13,884 nucleotides of DNA from Candidatus Heimdallarchaeota archaeon. GTDB lineage: Archaea; Asgardarchaeota; Heimdallarchaeia; Heimdallarchaeales; Heimdallarchaeaceae. Positions within the stretch are counted from its first letter, which is position 1; each line of letters begins with the position of its first letter. Of the stretch, positions 1 to 7,206 are shown piece by piece. The DNA lies in assembly GCA_023139025.1 (NCBI GenBank), contig JAGLOH010000023.1:1-13884 (forward strand). The letters run 5' to 3'. Position numbers and translations under genes: made by a program. The notes beneath the pieces were generated by a model that saw only the letters and a list, made by a program, of their open reading frames with translations, was not told the DNA's origin and ran no database searches.

Positions 1-358
1 ATACAAAAACAGGTTGTTGCCATGTTCCTAGTTGTAATTGCTTTTTTTGTATTGAGAAAGAGATGCTCGGACCTATTAATGAAGCTCGAAGATGAGAATG
101 AGCATTTGAGTCAATGAAATCATGTTTATACCCAGCGCCCTTTGGTACTAATTTCTGTAGAATCTGTTTAAAATCATCTAAAACCCCTCTTTCATACTCT
201 ATTGCAGTTAAAGCTCCAGTAGATCCTATGACATTGGCACTTAGAATTCCGTTTTCTATTGCAGATTCTGCTAATATTGCTTCAAAATCTTGAGTTAGAT
301 CTACTATATCAATTTCACCTTCTGTTTGAAAATGAATTATTTTTGTGAAGACTTGCAT
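1..358 (-). CDS. yjbQ: YjbQ/UPF0047 family protein, C-terminus cut by the window edge
   Basis: This reading frame runs leftwards from an ATG at 356-358 and stays open to base 1, giving 119 residues. Family members are usually about 130-140 residues, so only the last 15-20 are missing. Two family signatures are visible: STGALTAIEYERGVL (residues 46-60) and DSNAHSHLRASLIGPS (83-98), followed by QLGTWQQPVL near the edge. The histidines in the N-A-H-S-H segment (87 and 89) are the expected active-site residues. Family knowledge: E. coli YjbQ has weak thiamine-phosphate-synthase-like activity and the true physiological role is unsettled. It diverges from the TPR gene starting at 501 across about 140 bases, in which I could not pick a convincing TATA box for either gene. 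Recognition of the family is firm; the function is not. Confidence 0.9.
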   Translation of the reverse strand, partial: MQVFTKIIHFQTEGEIDIVDLTQDFEAILAESAIENGILSANVIGSTGALTAIEYERGVLDDFKQILQKLVPKGAGYKHDFIDSNAHSHLRASLIGPSISFSIQKKQLQLGTWQQPVFV

Positions 359-500
359 TTTAAACACTTAACATTCTGGTATTCTATCAATGTGATTTTT
401 GTTAAAAAACAAATCGGTTGCAGAAAAACAATAATTCTATTTGTAAGGATAACTTCCAAAAGAAATAAGAATTAGATTCGCAAAATAGCTTTAGAGATAC

Positions 501-1205
501 ATGTCAGACCCAGATATAAAAATGAACATTCTAATAGATGAAGCCAATGCTAATTATAAAGCAAATCGATTCAAGGATGCTGCTCGAACATTTGAGCATC
601 TCATTACTCTAGCCATTCAAAATGGTGAACTCGAAGAAGCTATTTATTTTGCGTATAGAGCTGCTGATTGTTGGAAAAAAGATAAGAATACTATGAACAG
701 GGCGGTCATTTTCAGAGATATAGGTAATATGGCATGTAATTTTAGTATTCAAATAATAGAATCTAATCTCTCCAAACTAAAAAAATTGGATGAAAAAGCT
801 AAAGCTCTAGAAATTGCTGGAGATTGTCTGTTAGGAAAGGATATTAAATTAGCAAAAGAAAAATTTCAGGAAAGTATTGATCTTTATAACGAACTTGCAG
901 AAAAAGAGAAAGATTCGAACAAGAAAGTTCAATTTCTGAGAGATGCTTTAGAAGTAACTATAAAGTTAGAAAATGCCAAAGCAAAAAAAGATTTGATGAT
1001 AAGAATTGCTAATATGTATGTTTCAAACTCAGAGAAGGAATTAAAGAAGAAGACACCTGAAGGAATTCAAATCGCTCTCAGATCTTATGAAGATGCTCTT
1101 GATATGTTTAAAGAATTAAAATTGAAAGAAGATATTCAAACCATCACAAAGAAAATAGAGGAACTTAAGAAGCAAGTAGAAGCATATGATCCTTTTGCTA
1201 CGTAA
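501..1205 (+). CDS. TPR / alpha-SNAP-like helical repeat protein
   Basis: This is a 234-residue, lysine- and glutamate-rich, all-helical protein without membrane segments. Helix-turn-helix repeats of TPR type are visible: ANANYKANRFKDAARTFEHL (residues 15-34), LEEAIYFAYRAADCW (44-58), AKEKFQESIDLYNELA (118-133) and ALRSYEDALDMFKEL (192-206). A long charged helix follows. The mix of short repeats with A-x3-Y/F and C-W positions recalls the SNAP (NSF attachment) group of TPR proteins, but that is resemblance, not proof. The C-terminus ends in YDPFAT, containing a DPF tripeptide. In eukaryotes such tripeptides bind clathrin-adaptor appendage domains; here this may be chance. The start at 501 has no obvious Shine-Dalgarno; an ATG at codon 8 is a possible alternative. 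It is a single gene with a hairpin and T-run after the stop. Confidence 0.8.
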   Translation: MSDPDIKMNILIDEANANYKANRFKDAARTFEHLITLAIQNGELEEAIYFAYRAADCWKKDKNTMNRAVIFRDIGNMACNFSIQIIESNLSKLKKLDEKAKALEIAGDCLLGKDIKLAKEKFQESIDLYNELAEKEKDSNKKVQFLRDALEVTIKLENAKAKKDLMIRIANMYVSNSEKELKKKTPEGIQIALRSYEDALDMFKELKLKEDIQTITKKIEELKKQVEAYDPFAT

Positions 1206-1228
1206 TGAAAAAAGATTTTCTCTTAATT

Positions 1229-1250
1229 CTTCTTTCGAAGCAATTTTTTT
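1229..1250 (+). terminator. Possible terminator after the TPR gene
   Basis: A short CTTC-TTTC-GAAG hairpin (1229-1240) is followed by seven T residues (1244-1250), 24 bases beyond the stop codon. Archaeal termination relies mainly on T-runs, so the T-run is the stronger part of the signal and the 4-bp stem is weak. Confidence 0.35.
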
Positions 1251-1283
1251 GTTCATAAAGATAGGATTTTTATTTCTAGTATC

Positions 1284-1300
1284 AATAAAAATAATAAAAA
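1284..1300 (+). promoter_or_regulatory. Probable TATA region of the tRNA-Arg gene
   Basis: An unbroken A/T stretch (AATAAAAATAATAAAAA) ends 25 bases before the first base of the mature tRNA. This is the usual place of an archaeal TATA box for a tRNA gene. The exact box cannot be fixed because the whole stretch is A/T. Confidence 0.45.
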
Positions 1301-1324
1301 GAAGGTTAAATCAAGAAACAAACT

Positions 1325-1401
1325 GACCCCGTAGCTCAGTTGGATAGAGCACCAGCCTCCTAAGTTGGGGGTCGCGAGTTCGAATCTCGTCGGGGTCGCC
1401 A
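1325..1401 (+). tRNA. tRNA-Arg (anticodon CCT), no intron, CCA encoded
   Basis: A full cloverleaf can be drawn. The acceptor GACCCCG (1325-1331) pairs perfectly with CGGGGTC (1391-1397). The D-stem is GCTC/GAGC. The anticodon stem is CCAGC (1352-1356) with GTTGG (1364-1368), with one G-T pair, and the loop CTCCTAA places CCT at 1359-1361. The T-stem is GCGAG/CTCGT around loop TTCGAAT (1379-1385). The discriminator base is G at 1398 and the 3' CCA (1399-1401) is in the DNA. It reads AGG codons. The tsr3 coding region begins about 36 bases downstream on the same strand with no strong T-run between them, so the two may share a transcript. Confidence 0.96.
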
Positions 1402-1437
1402 ATCTTCTCTTAAATTCCACTTTATAATGTGGTAGAA

Positions 1438-1977
1438 ATGAAAAAACATCCCGCCGTTAAAATTCCTGTTTATATATATAATTTCAAGACCTGTAATCCC
1501 AAAATGTGTACCGCCATTAGAGTACTTAAATTCAAGAAAGCTGAACCTATTTCCATTGGAAAGATTCATTCTAAGCTTATTGTTTTAACTCCATTTGCTG
1601 AATTTGCTCTTTCTCCTGCTGATTTGGATTTAGCTAAGAAAAACGGTGTTGTGGGGGTTGATTGCTCATGGAACAACATAAAAGGTGGGAGCAAAGCTCT
1701 TGAGAAAGGAACAGGAAGGGCTTTACCTTTTCTTATTGCAGCCAATCCAAACAACTATGGTGTTCCTTCTAAATTAAGTACTTTAGAAGCCTTAGCTGCA
1801 GCTTTGTTTATTTTGGGAGCTAAAGAACAATGTTTAGCTATTTTATCTCTTGTAGGGTGGGGAAAAGAATTCTATAAGATTAACAGAACCTATCTTGAAA
1901 GTTACTCCAAATCTAGTAATAGCAGTGAAATTATTGAAACACAAAGAAAAATAATGAACAAACTATATCCTGAATGA
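1438..1977 (+). CDS. tsr3: Tsr3, rRNA pseudouridine aminocarboxypropyltransferase (DUF367)
   Basis: This is a 179-residue Tsr3-family protein. Tsr3 moves an aminocarboxypropyl group from S-adenosylmethionine to a (pseudo)uridine in the decoding region of small-subunit rRNA; in yeast this completes m1acp3-pseudouridine 1191. Family motifs are all present: the N-terminal strand with CNPKMCT (residues 19-25), VDCSW (74-78), GRALPFLIAANPNNYG (93-108), LSTLEALAAALFILG (113-127), and the tail WGKEFYKINRTYLESY (141-156). Length matches archaeal members, so it is complete. I chose the ATG at 1438. A GTG at 1429 is also in frame but adds only three residues, and the conserved domain begins about seven residues after the ATG. 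It follows tRNA-Arg closely and is followed by an eight-T run. Confidence 0.93.
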   Translation: MKKHPAVKIPVYIYNFKTCNPKMCTAIRVLKFKKAEPISIGKIHSKLIVLTPFAEFALSPADLDLAKKNGVVGVDCSWNNIKGGSKALEKGTGRALPFLIAANPNNYGVPSKLSTLEALAAALFILGAKEQCLAILSLVGWGKEFYKINRTYLESYSKSSNSSEIIETQRKIMNKLYPE

Positions 1978-2013
1978 TTATTTTAGTTTGGTAAAAAGTG
2001 TTCAGTTACAAAA

Positions 2014-2021
2014 TTTTTTTT
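2014..2021 (+). terminator. T-run after tsr3
   Basis: Eight consecutive T residues lie 37 bases after the tsr3 stop, inside the 70-base gap before bshA. No hairpin precedes it. Archaeal RNA polymerase can terminate at such runs, which would make tsr3 and bshA separate units. Confidence 0.35.
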
Positions 2022-2047
2022 AATAAGTGATTTCATTGAAAAGTGTT

Positions 2048-3169
2048 ATGAAAATAGGAATTAACTGTTTCCCAACTGTAGGCGGATCTGGTATTGTTGC
2101 TACACAATTAGCAATTGAGTTAGCTAAAAAAGGTCATGATATACATTTGATAAGTTATGATACACCATTCTTACTAAGAACTTATAGACATCCCAATATA
2201 ACACTTGACCTTGTAGATATTATATCATATCCTCTGTTCAAAGATATAGGCGCTCCTTATACAATATTAGCTGGATCAAAACTTGCTCGTATAGCTGAAA
2301 AATCTGATCTGGATTTACTACATATTCATTATGCTATTCCTGCAGGAGTTTCAGCATATCTAGCAAAACAGATTTCTGGTGTTCCTGTAGCAATTACGGC
2401 TCATGGTTCTGATATTCATACTTTGGGAGTAGATCCTGCATATAATCCGGTGATTTCCCATGTTTTTGATAATATTGATGGTTTATCAACAGTTTCAGAA
2501 TATATGAAAAGAGAGATGGAAGAAAAATTTTCTCACGATAGAGAAATTGAAGTTTTATACAATCCAATTGACATTGAAAAATATAAGAGAATAGATACTA
2601 AGCTATGTGACTTTAGAATTCAACATGAGAAAAACTTTGTACACGTTTCAAATTTCAGGCCTGTTAAAAATGCCCCATTTATTGTAGAGGCATTCGCTGA
2701 AGTTGTTAAAGAACATCCAGACACAGGATTAATAATGGTGGGAGAAGGACCTGAAAGAAAGATATGTGAGGAAATAGCTAATAAGTTGGGAATAAGGGAT
2801 AATGTTACTTTCCAAGGAGTTAGAGTTTCAATCGCACCAATTTATAACTGCGCTTCAGCTCTATTATCAGCAAGTACAAACGAAAGCTTCGGGTTAACGA
2901 TTGCTGAATCTATGTCCTGTGAAATTCCTGTAATAGCACCTAAAGTTGGGGGGATTCCAGAGGTAATTGACCACGAAGTAAATGGCTATGTCTATGAGCT
3001 TGGAAACAGTGAATCATTGGTGAAATATATGCTTGAATTATTAGAAGATCCTCAACGTGTAAGACAGATGGGTGCGAAAGGGAGACAAAAGGTCATTGAT
3101 AAATTTGAAGCTGGAAAAATAGCAGATAAATACATTAAGTGGTATAACAAAGTTCTGGAAAATCTATAA
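2048..3169 (+). CDS. bshA: BshA-like glycosyltransferase (N-acetylglucosaminyl-L-malate synthase family, GT4)
   Basis: This is a 373-residue GT-B glycosyltransferase. BshA joins N-acetylglucosamine from UDP-GlcNAc to L-malate, the first step of bacillithiol synthesis. The match to remembered Bacillus BshA runs the whole length. It includes KIGINCFPTVGGSGIVAT at the start (residues 2-19, cf. KIGITCYPSVGGSGIIAT), LHIHYAIP (91-98), TAHGSDIHTLGVDP (117-130), YNPID (171-175), HVSNFRPVKN (199-208), VGEGPE (231-236), the nucleotide-sugar-binding E-x7-E (Glu279 to Glu287 in ESFGLTIAE), and GGIPEVI (301-307). The ATG at 2048 starts exactly where BshA proteins start; an in-frame GTG at 2027 would add seven unmatched residues. 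The 3' end overlaps the convergent bshC by 6 bases. It could serve another GlcNAc-transfer pathway, but the partner gene argues for bacillithiol. Confidence 0.88.
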   Translation: MKIGINCFPTVGGSGIVATQLAIELAKKGHDIHLISYDTPFLLRTYRHPNITLDLVDIISYPLFKDIGAPYTILAGSKLARIAEKSDLDLLHIHYAIPAGVSAYLAKQISGVPVAITAHGSDIHTLGVDPAYNPVISHVFDNIDGLSTVSEYMKREMEEKFSHDREIEVLYNPIDIEKYKRIDTKLCDFRIQHEKNFVHVSNFRPVKNAPFIVEAFAEVVKEHPDTGLIMVGEGPERKICEEIANKLGIRDNVTFQGVRVSIAPIYNCASALLSASTNESFGLTIAESMSCEIPVIAPKVGGIPEVIDHEVNGYVYELGNSESLVKYMLELLEDPQRVRQMGAKGRQKVIDKFEAGKIADKYIKWYNKVLENL

Positions 3170-4786
3170 TCTAGCATTAATATAACCAATTCCTCCTATA
3201 GGCGAATCTTCGCTATAATAACGTCTATATGATGCTAGGTAATCTCCTAATCCAGTTATACTTGCCATGATGAACCAAGGCCAGCTTACTTCTTGCCACT
3301 TATGAAATTCATCATACATACCAAATTGCCAAGATTTGTATCTTTCAATTATACTGTTTGGTTTATCTGAGTGTTTTATTACTTCTGACATCTTTGTTTC
3401 TATAATATCAGCTAGATGTTCTGATTCAAAAGCCAGTTGTTCTTTTTCTCCTTTTCTTCTAGCTTTAGATAAACTTCCAAGTGTTTTAAAGAAATCTCCA
3501 GAAAATAGAGAAATTGATTCATCTTTTATTTCATGATTAAGATTTTCAATCCAAGGAGTATTATATAATATTCTTGTATATTTTACAAAAATTGGGAATT
3601 CCAGACCAATCTTTCTTATTGCTGGAATTATTTGAGCATTATAATTGATTTCTCCTGGTCCTGAAACTCTGACATATACTGGCATTATAGCTTGAAGGAG
3701 AGCTTGATTAGTATCTAATCTAGGAACTAGATTTAAAGAAAGAGCAGAAAGATCAATGTTATTCTTATCAATATCAAATGAATATTTTTCCTCACCTAGA
3801 GGACATTCCCCTCTGAATGATAACACACCATTTTCTTCTTTACATGAAAGATTAAGTCTGTAACCATCATTTGGACATTCATAGAAAAAAGGAGAAAAAG
3901 TTTCTGTTTTTTTTGCTGTAGTAGTTTGATATCCTAATTCCTCTATTTTCTTTGATGCTTCATTGAACCCCTTAATATATTCCTCTCTTTTTTCAAGAAA
4001 AGGTTTGTAACCATCAGTTGTTAACTTCCTGATTTCAGGATGAGAGGAAGGAAAGAAAATTACACCCCAATCATTAATTATATTCGCTTGGATCCCCCAT
4101 AATAGAGTGATCCACTCACCTATGTCTTTCGAAGTCCTATACGTCTCTCTAATAAAAGTGAGAATATGGTCAACTTTTTCTGTGAATATTTTATGAGAGT
4201 CTTTTTCTATTGATGTTCTAAATTCATTGAATATGTTTTTTACTATTGAAAGACTCTCTTCCATCCATTCATACTGGTTAGCTAAGATTTGGCTTGAAAC
4301 TAGTCCATCTATTGCATCAGGTAAGAAAATTGATTTACTTATCGATGATTGATTATTGGGAAGATGAATAGTTGAAATCTCAGGCTGAATGCTATCATGA
4401 GTGTTAACTAGAAACATAGGAACTAGATAATGACCTTTTTCTTTACTAATGTCTGATATTGCAGTGACTGTAGCAATTTTATTTCCAATAATTCCTGAAC
4501 CTCCAAAAATAGTAGCTTGTTGTCCTCCTAAAACTATTCCTTGATGAATCAAATCTATATTGCGACTAACTTTCTCAGTTAGTAAACCTAAATTTTTGTG
4601 ATAATTCTTAAGAATACGCTTTAATTCATCTATCTTGTTGGAATCGATTTTAATTTCAGATGATTCTTTAGCTAAGCTGATTGCTTCAGCTATCGTTTTA
4701 GGTACATTTCCATAGAAATAATTTATATCAGGTAAATCAGATACATTTCTAGTAAATTTTTCATATAGGTCACCTAATGTTCCCAT
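3164..4786 (-). CDS. bshC: BshC-like cysteine-adding enzyme of bacillithiol synthesis
   Basis: This is a 540-residue protein, close to the roughly 540 of Bacillus BshC, which condenses glucosaminyl-malate with cysteine. Two landmark regions match. The first is IVLGGQQATIFGGSGIIGNK (residues 84-103, cf. VVGGQQAGLLTGPLYTIHK in bacteria). The second is VSGPGEINY (374-382), followed by IRKIGLEFPIFVKYTRILYN (390-409). Also shared is the segment LVPMFLVNTHD (121-131), where bacterial members have P-I-F-W-V-A-G-E-D-H-D; the Trp and the G-E-D run are replaced here. A loop at 304-328 carries three cysteines (304, 315, 328) and reads like a partial zinc site, which I do not recall from the Bacillus protein. 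It has its own promoter and converges on bshA with a 6-base overlap. Family assignment is firm; the exact amine and amino-acid substrates are inferred. Confidence 0.85.
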   Translation of the reverse strand: MGTLGDLYEKFTRNVSDLPDINYFYGNVPKTIAEAISLAKESSEIKIDSNKIDELKRILKNYHKNLGLLTEKVSRNIDLIHQGIVLGGQQATIFGGSGIIGNKIATVTAISDISKEKGHYLVPMFLVNTHDSIQPEISTIHLPNNQSSISKSIFLPDAIDGLVSSQILANQYEWMEESLSIVKNIFNEFRTSIEKDSHKIFTEKVDHILTFIRETYRTSKDIGEWITLLWGIQANIINDWGVIFFPSSHPEIRKLTTDGYKPFLEKREEYIKGFNEASKKIEELGYQTTTAKKTETFSPFFYECPNDGYRLNLSCKEENGVLSFRGECPLGEEKYSFDIDKNNIDLSALSLNLVPRLDTNQALLQAIMPVYVRVSGPGEINYNAQIIPAIRKIGLEFPIFVKYTRILYNTPWIENLNHEIKDESISLFSGDFFKTLGSLSKARRKGEKEQLAFESEHLADIIETKMSEVIKHSDKPNSIIERYKSWQFGMYDEFHKWQEVSWPWFIMASITGLGDYLASYRRYYSEDSPIGGIGYINARL

Positions 4787-4817
4787 AGTTTAAAATTAAA
4801 ATGACTATTCTTAACAA

Positions 4818-4827
4818 TTTTTATATT
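4818..4827 (-). promoter_or_regulatory. Probable TATA box for bshC
   Basis: On the minus strand the sequence AATATAAAAA is centred about 36 bases before the bshC start codon. Transcription would start about ten bases before the ATG, giving a very short leader. The surroundings are AT-rich, so the box is plausible rather than certain. Confidence 0.45.
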
Positions 4828-5010
4828 GTATTTCATTAAATCTACTACTAATAAGGTGAATTAAGATGCATAATATTAAGGATATTACTAAATTTTTTGC
4901 ATTATTTGTTTCTAGATGCAGATAAAGAGCCCATATATCTGCCTTTTCTTCAGTTTTATTTGAAAAAATAATTATATATCTCTAATTTTCATTGATTCTT
5001 ACACAAATTT

Positions 5011-5018
5011 TTTAAATG
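5011..5018 (+). promoter_or_regulatory. Probable TATA box for the 54-residue zinc-ribbon gene
   Basis: TTTAAATG lies at the end of a six-T run, about 57 bases before the ATG at 5072. A start about 25 bases downstream would leave a leader of roughly 30 bases. That is enough to include the Shine-Dalgarno at 5057-5062. Confidence 0.4.
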
Positions 5019-5071
5019 TAAACCTCTTAATGAAACATCAAGTAATAATATTCTAAAGGTGAAAAAAAGAA

Positions 5072-5236
5072 ATGGCTAAAGAGTGCCCCAAGTGTCACAG
5101 TAGGAATTTAAAAGAAGTAGAGGATAAATCTAAAGCAATTGCGTATTTCAATCATCAACCAGTCTATAAAAAGAAAAATGTCTGCAAAGAATGCACATAC
5201 GAATGGTCCGATGAAGGCGGCGCAGAGGCTGTATAA
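5072..5236 (+). CDS. Small zinc-ribbon protein, 54 residues
   Basis: This short gene starts at an ATG preceded by a clear Shine-Dalgarno, AGGTGA (5057-5062), with nine bases between. The 54-residue product opens MAKECPKCHS and carries a second knuckle, CKEC, at residues 38-41. CPKC (5-8) and CKEC are separated by 29 residues, the spacing of a classic rubredoxin-like zinc ribbon. The middle is basic (YKKKN) and the tail acidic (SDEGGAEA). Such stand-alone ribbons often bind nucleic acid or the transcription or translation machinery, but no specific family is recognised. A T- and C-rich tract directly after the stop may end its transcript. The strong ribosome binding site, the paired CxxC motifs and the TATA box upstream together argue that it is a real gene. 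Confidence 0.8.
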   Translation: MAKECPKCHSRNLKEVEDKSKAIAYFNHQPVYKKKNVCKECTYEWSDEGGAEAV

Positions 5237-5238
5237 AA

Positions 5239-5273
5239 CCTTCTTTATTCTATTTTCTTTCTCTTTCTCTTCT
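5239..5273 (+). terminator. Polypyrimidine tract, likely terminator of the zinc-ribbon gene
   Basis: Starting two bases after the stop codon, 33 of 35 bases are C or T, with repeated T-runs (TTTT, TTT, TTT). No stem-loop is present. T-rich tracts of this kind terminate archaeal transcription, which would separate the zinc-ribbon gene from the membrane protein gene at 5327. Confidence 0.45.
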
Positions 5274-5326
5274 GAAATGAATTCTAGACATTGTTTCTGT
5301 TTTGAACTACTTGTAGGGATTCACCG

Positions 5327-6481
5327 ATGAAATTGAAGGCATCAATACGTAAATACATTTTTCGTTTTCTTGTAATTGCAATAATGGTAGGAACTTTATT
5401 GTATTTTTTCCTTACTTTAGATGTTAAGGGTTCATTTAGTCTTTACAAAACTGCTGTCTTTTATCTCCTTATACTTGCTCTGCTCTTTATGATTATCAGT
5501 GCAATAGTTAAAGCATATCGCTTCTATATCCTAATCAAACCTTCATCTCCTGATCTTAAATTCGTTAAGTTTCTCATTCCATATTTCGTTGGGTACGGTT
5601 TTAGTGTTCTTGGACCTTTTAAAACAGGAGAAATTGCAAGTGTTGAGATAAACAAACGTTCATTAGATGTTCCTCGCTCCTCTTCTCTTGCGGCGCTTGC
5701 TTTTTTTAGAATAGTAGATATGTTTGTAGTACTTGTCTTCTTCATTATCGCTCTTGGAGTAACTGTTCCTGAGATTATCAATTATATTGAACAAAAGAGT
5801 GCACTCCTTCAGGTGCAATCATCATTTTACTACATAAAACAGAAAATTTCTATCTGGGAATTCTTGTCATCTGGATTAACTGGCAATATTCAATTAGCAA
5901 TCCAGATTGTCTTTTATATTGCAATTGTTGGTACAGTGATTCTAACATTCATACTTTTCTTTCCTCCAGTTGGAAGATTAGTTCTAAGAATAATAGTTAA
6001 AATTACAGGAAAAATTTCAACAAAAGGTAAAACTTGGTTGGAAAATAAAGTTGTTACTGCTTTAGATGATTATTATAACTCACTTAAACTCCTTTACACA
6101 AAAAAAATGATTGCAACTATGGTTGTTGTTACCACTGTATTTCGTTGGATATTAGAATTCTATTCACTAAAATTCACGCTAATGGCATTTGGAGGAAATA
6201 TTTCATTAGTAAATGCAGCTTCAGTTACATCAATTACCTTGCTTGTTGGACTTTTAACTTTCGTACCTGCAGGTTTAGGAACAGGGACCATAACTACTCA
6301 AACTCTCTTTAAAGGATTAAGTATATCCCCAATAGTTGCAGGAGCAACAATAATCTTTCAAACTTTAATTGGCACAGGTCTCACACTTTCAACTGCTGCT
6401 ATATCTTCCATTTTTCTAAAAGAGAAAAAGACAGAAGTAATTGGTGAGGAAAAAGAATTATCTTTAGAAAATTCTGAATGA
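5327..6481 (+). CDS. UPF0104 / LPG-synthase-TM family integral membrane protein
   Basis: This is a 384-residue protein with about eight hydrophobic segments (roughly residues 11-31, 42-63, 83-97, 121-145, 189-213, 262-283, 296-319 and 331-364) and a charged cytoplasmic tail. Signature pieces of the family (PF03706, the membrane half of MprF) are visible: GPFKTGEIASVEINKR (96-111), FFRIVD (126-131) and FVPAGLGTGTITTQTL (312-327). Members act as lipid flippases or work with glycosyltransferases; the haloarchaeal AglD relatives belong here. The soluble aminoacyl-transferase half of MprF is absent, so lysyl-lipid synthesis is unlikely. Moving a lipid or lipid-linked sugar across the membrane is the best guess. 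No clear Shine-Dalgarno is seen, apart from a weak AGGGA at 5312-5316. It ends two bases short of the convergent phosphoesterase gene. Confidence 0.85.
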   Translation: MKLKASIRKYIFRFLVIAIMVGTLLYFFLTLDVKGSFSLYKTAVFYLLILALLFMIISAIVKAYRFYILIKPSSPDLKFVKFLIPYFVGYGFSVLGPFKTGEIASVEINKRSLDVPRSSSLAALAFFRIVDMFVVLVFFIIALGVTVPEIINYIEQKSALLQVQSSFYYIKQKISIWEFLSSGLTGNIQLAIQIVFYIAIVGTVILTFILFFPPVGRLVLRIIVKITGKISTKGKTWLENKVVTALDDYYNSLKLLYTKKMIATMVVVTTVFRWILEFYSLKFTLMAFGGNISLVNAASVTSITLLVGLLTFVPAGLGTGTITTQTLFKGLSISPIVAGATIIFQTLIGTGLTLSTAAISSIFLKEKKTEVIGEEKELSLENSE

Positions 6482-6483
6482 AA

Positions 6484-7206
6484 TTATATTCCTTTTCTAA
6501 GGCGGTTTATTAGAAAGTGATGAAACCCTAGCTCTTCCATCTTGTTACAAGTAAGTTCAACATCATATTCAAGTCTTATGTGTTCGTATTCAAACCCCTT
6601 AGTTTCTTCATTAATTTTAAATTTCAAATATGATGCTCTTGAATCATTGTCTCTTGGTTGTCCCACTGATCCTGGATTCAAGAGATGTTTTCCTTCGTTG
6701 ACAATATGTAAAGGTTTGTGAGTATGACCTAGAAATAGAAAATCTATTTCAGTAAACTCTCTCGTAATCTCAAAAAACATGTTATATGACCATGACGGTA
6801 AATCTGGAGAAACATAGTCTCGTAAAGGTCTTCTCGGAGACCCATGTACAAACATTGCATTTCCTTCAGAGATAAAAAATGGGAAAATGGAGAAGAATGG
6901 GTGTGACCCTAGGAGTTGTTTTTCCCTATCAGAAAGTAGATTTTTAGTCCACGAAAGGGATATTTTTGGTAATGGATTGAAATATTTGAAATTATCTTTC
7001 CAGATGGCATAATCATGATTTCCAACAACATGGATTTGAGCCAAGTTTTCCACAATTTCTATACATTCCTTTGGATTGGGACCATAACCAACAGTGTCTC
7101 CAAGGTAGATAATAATATCCGGAGATGAGTCTTTAATGTGGTCTGTAACAATGTTTAGAGCTTCTAAGTTAGAATGTACATCTGAAAATATTGCCAGAGT
7201 TATCAT
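6484..7206 (-). CDS. YfcE-like calcineurin-type metallophosphoesterase
   Basis: This is a 240-residue, probably cytoplasmic, two-metal phosphoesterase of the YfcE/MJ0936 branch. Every metal-ligand motif is present in order: D-x-H (Asp9, His11 in SDVHSN), GD (Asp37 in LGDTVGYG), GNHD (residues 62-65), the His of FVHGSP (121), and GHTH (160-163). The closing NPGSVGQPRD (177-186) is typical of this branch. Known members hydrolyse phosphodiesters such as cyclic nucleotides or other small substrates, so the natural substrate cannot be read from sequence. The start ATG at 7204-7206 is embedded in a repeated GATAACT motif that may affect translation or transcription (see the repeat at 7198). It is convergent with the upstream membrane protein gene with a two-base gap. 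Confidence 0.92.
   Translation of the reverse strand: MITLAIFSDVHSNLEALNIVTDHIKDSSPDIIIYLGDTVGYGPNPKECIEIVENLAQIHVVGNHDYAIWKDNFKYFNPLPKISLSWTKNLLSDREKQLLGSHPFFSIFPFFISEGNAMFVHGSPRRPLRDYVSPDLPSWSYNMFFEITREFTEIDFLFLGHTHKPLHIVNEGKHLLNPGSVGQPRDNDSRASYLKFKINEETKGFEYEHIRLEYDVELTCNKMEELGFHHFLINRLRKGI

Noticed and set aside
1360..1569. Minus-strand frame over the 3' half of tRNA-Arg and the start of tsr3
   Set aside because: It overlaps a certain tRNA and a certain gene on the other strand. Its end (RRDSNSRPPT) is the familiar artefact of translating a tRNA in reverse.
4787..5010. Search for a small RNA or gene in the gap between bshC and the zinc-ribbon gene
   Set aside because: No C/D-box pair, tRNA arm or cysteine/charged short frame was seen. 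The stretch is AT-rich with only the bshC promoter at its left end.
5139..5330. 63-residue plus-strand frame between the zinc-ribbon and membrane protein genes
   Set aside because: It overlaps the zinc-ribbon gene in another frame and runs through the polypyrimidine tract. The zinc-ribbon frame has the ribosome site and cysteine motifs.
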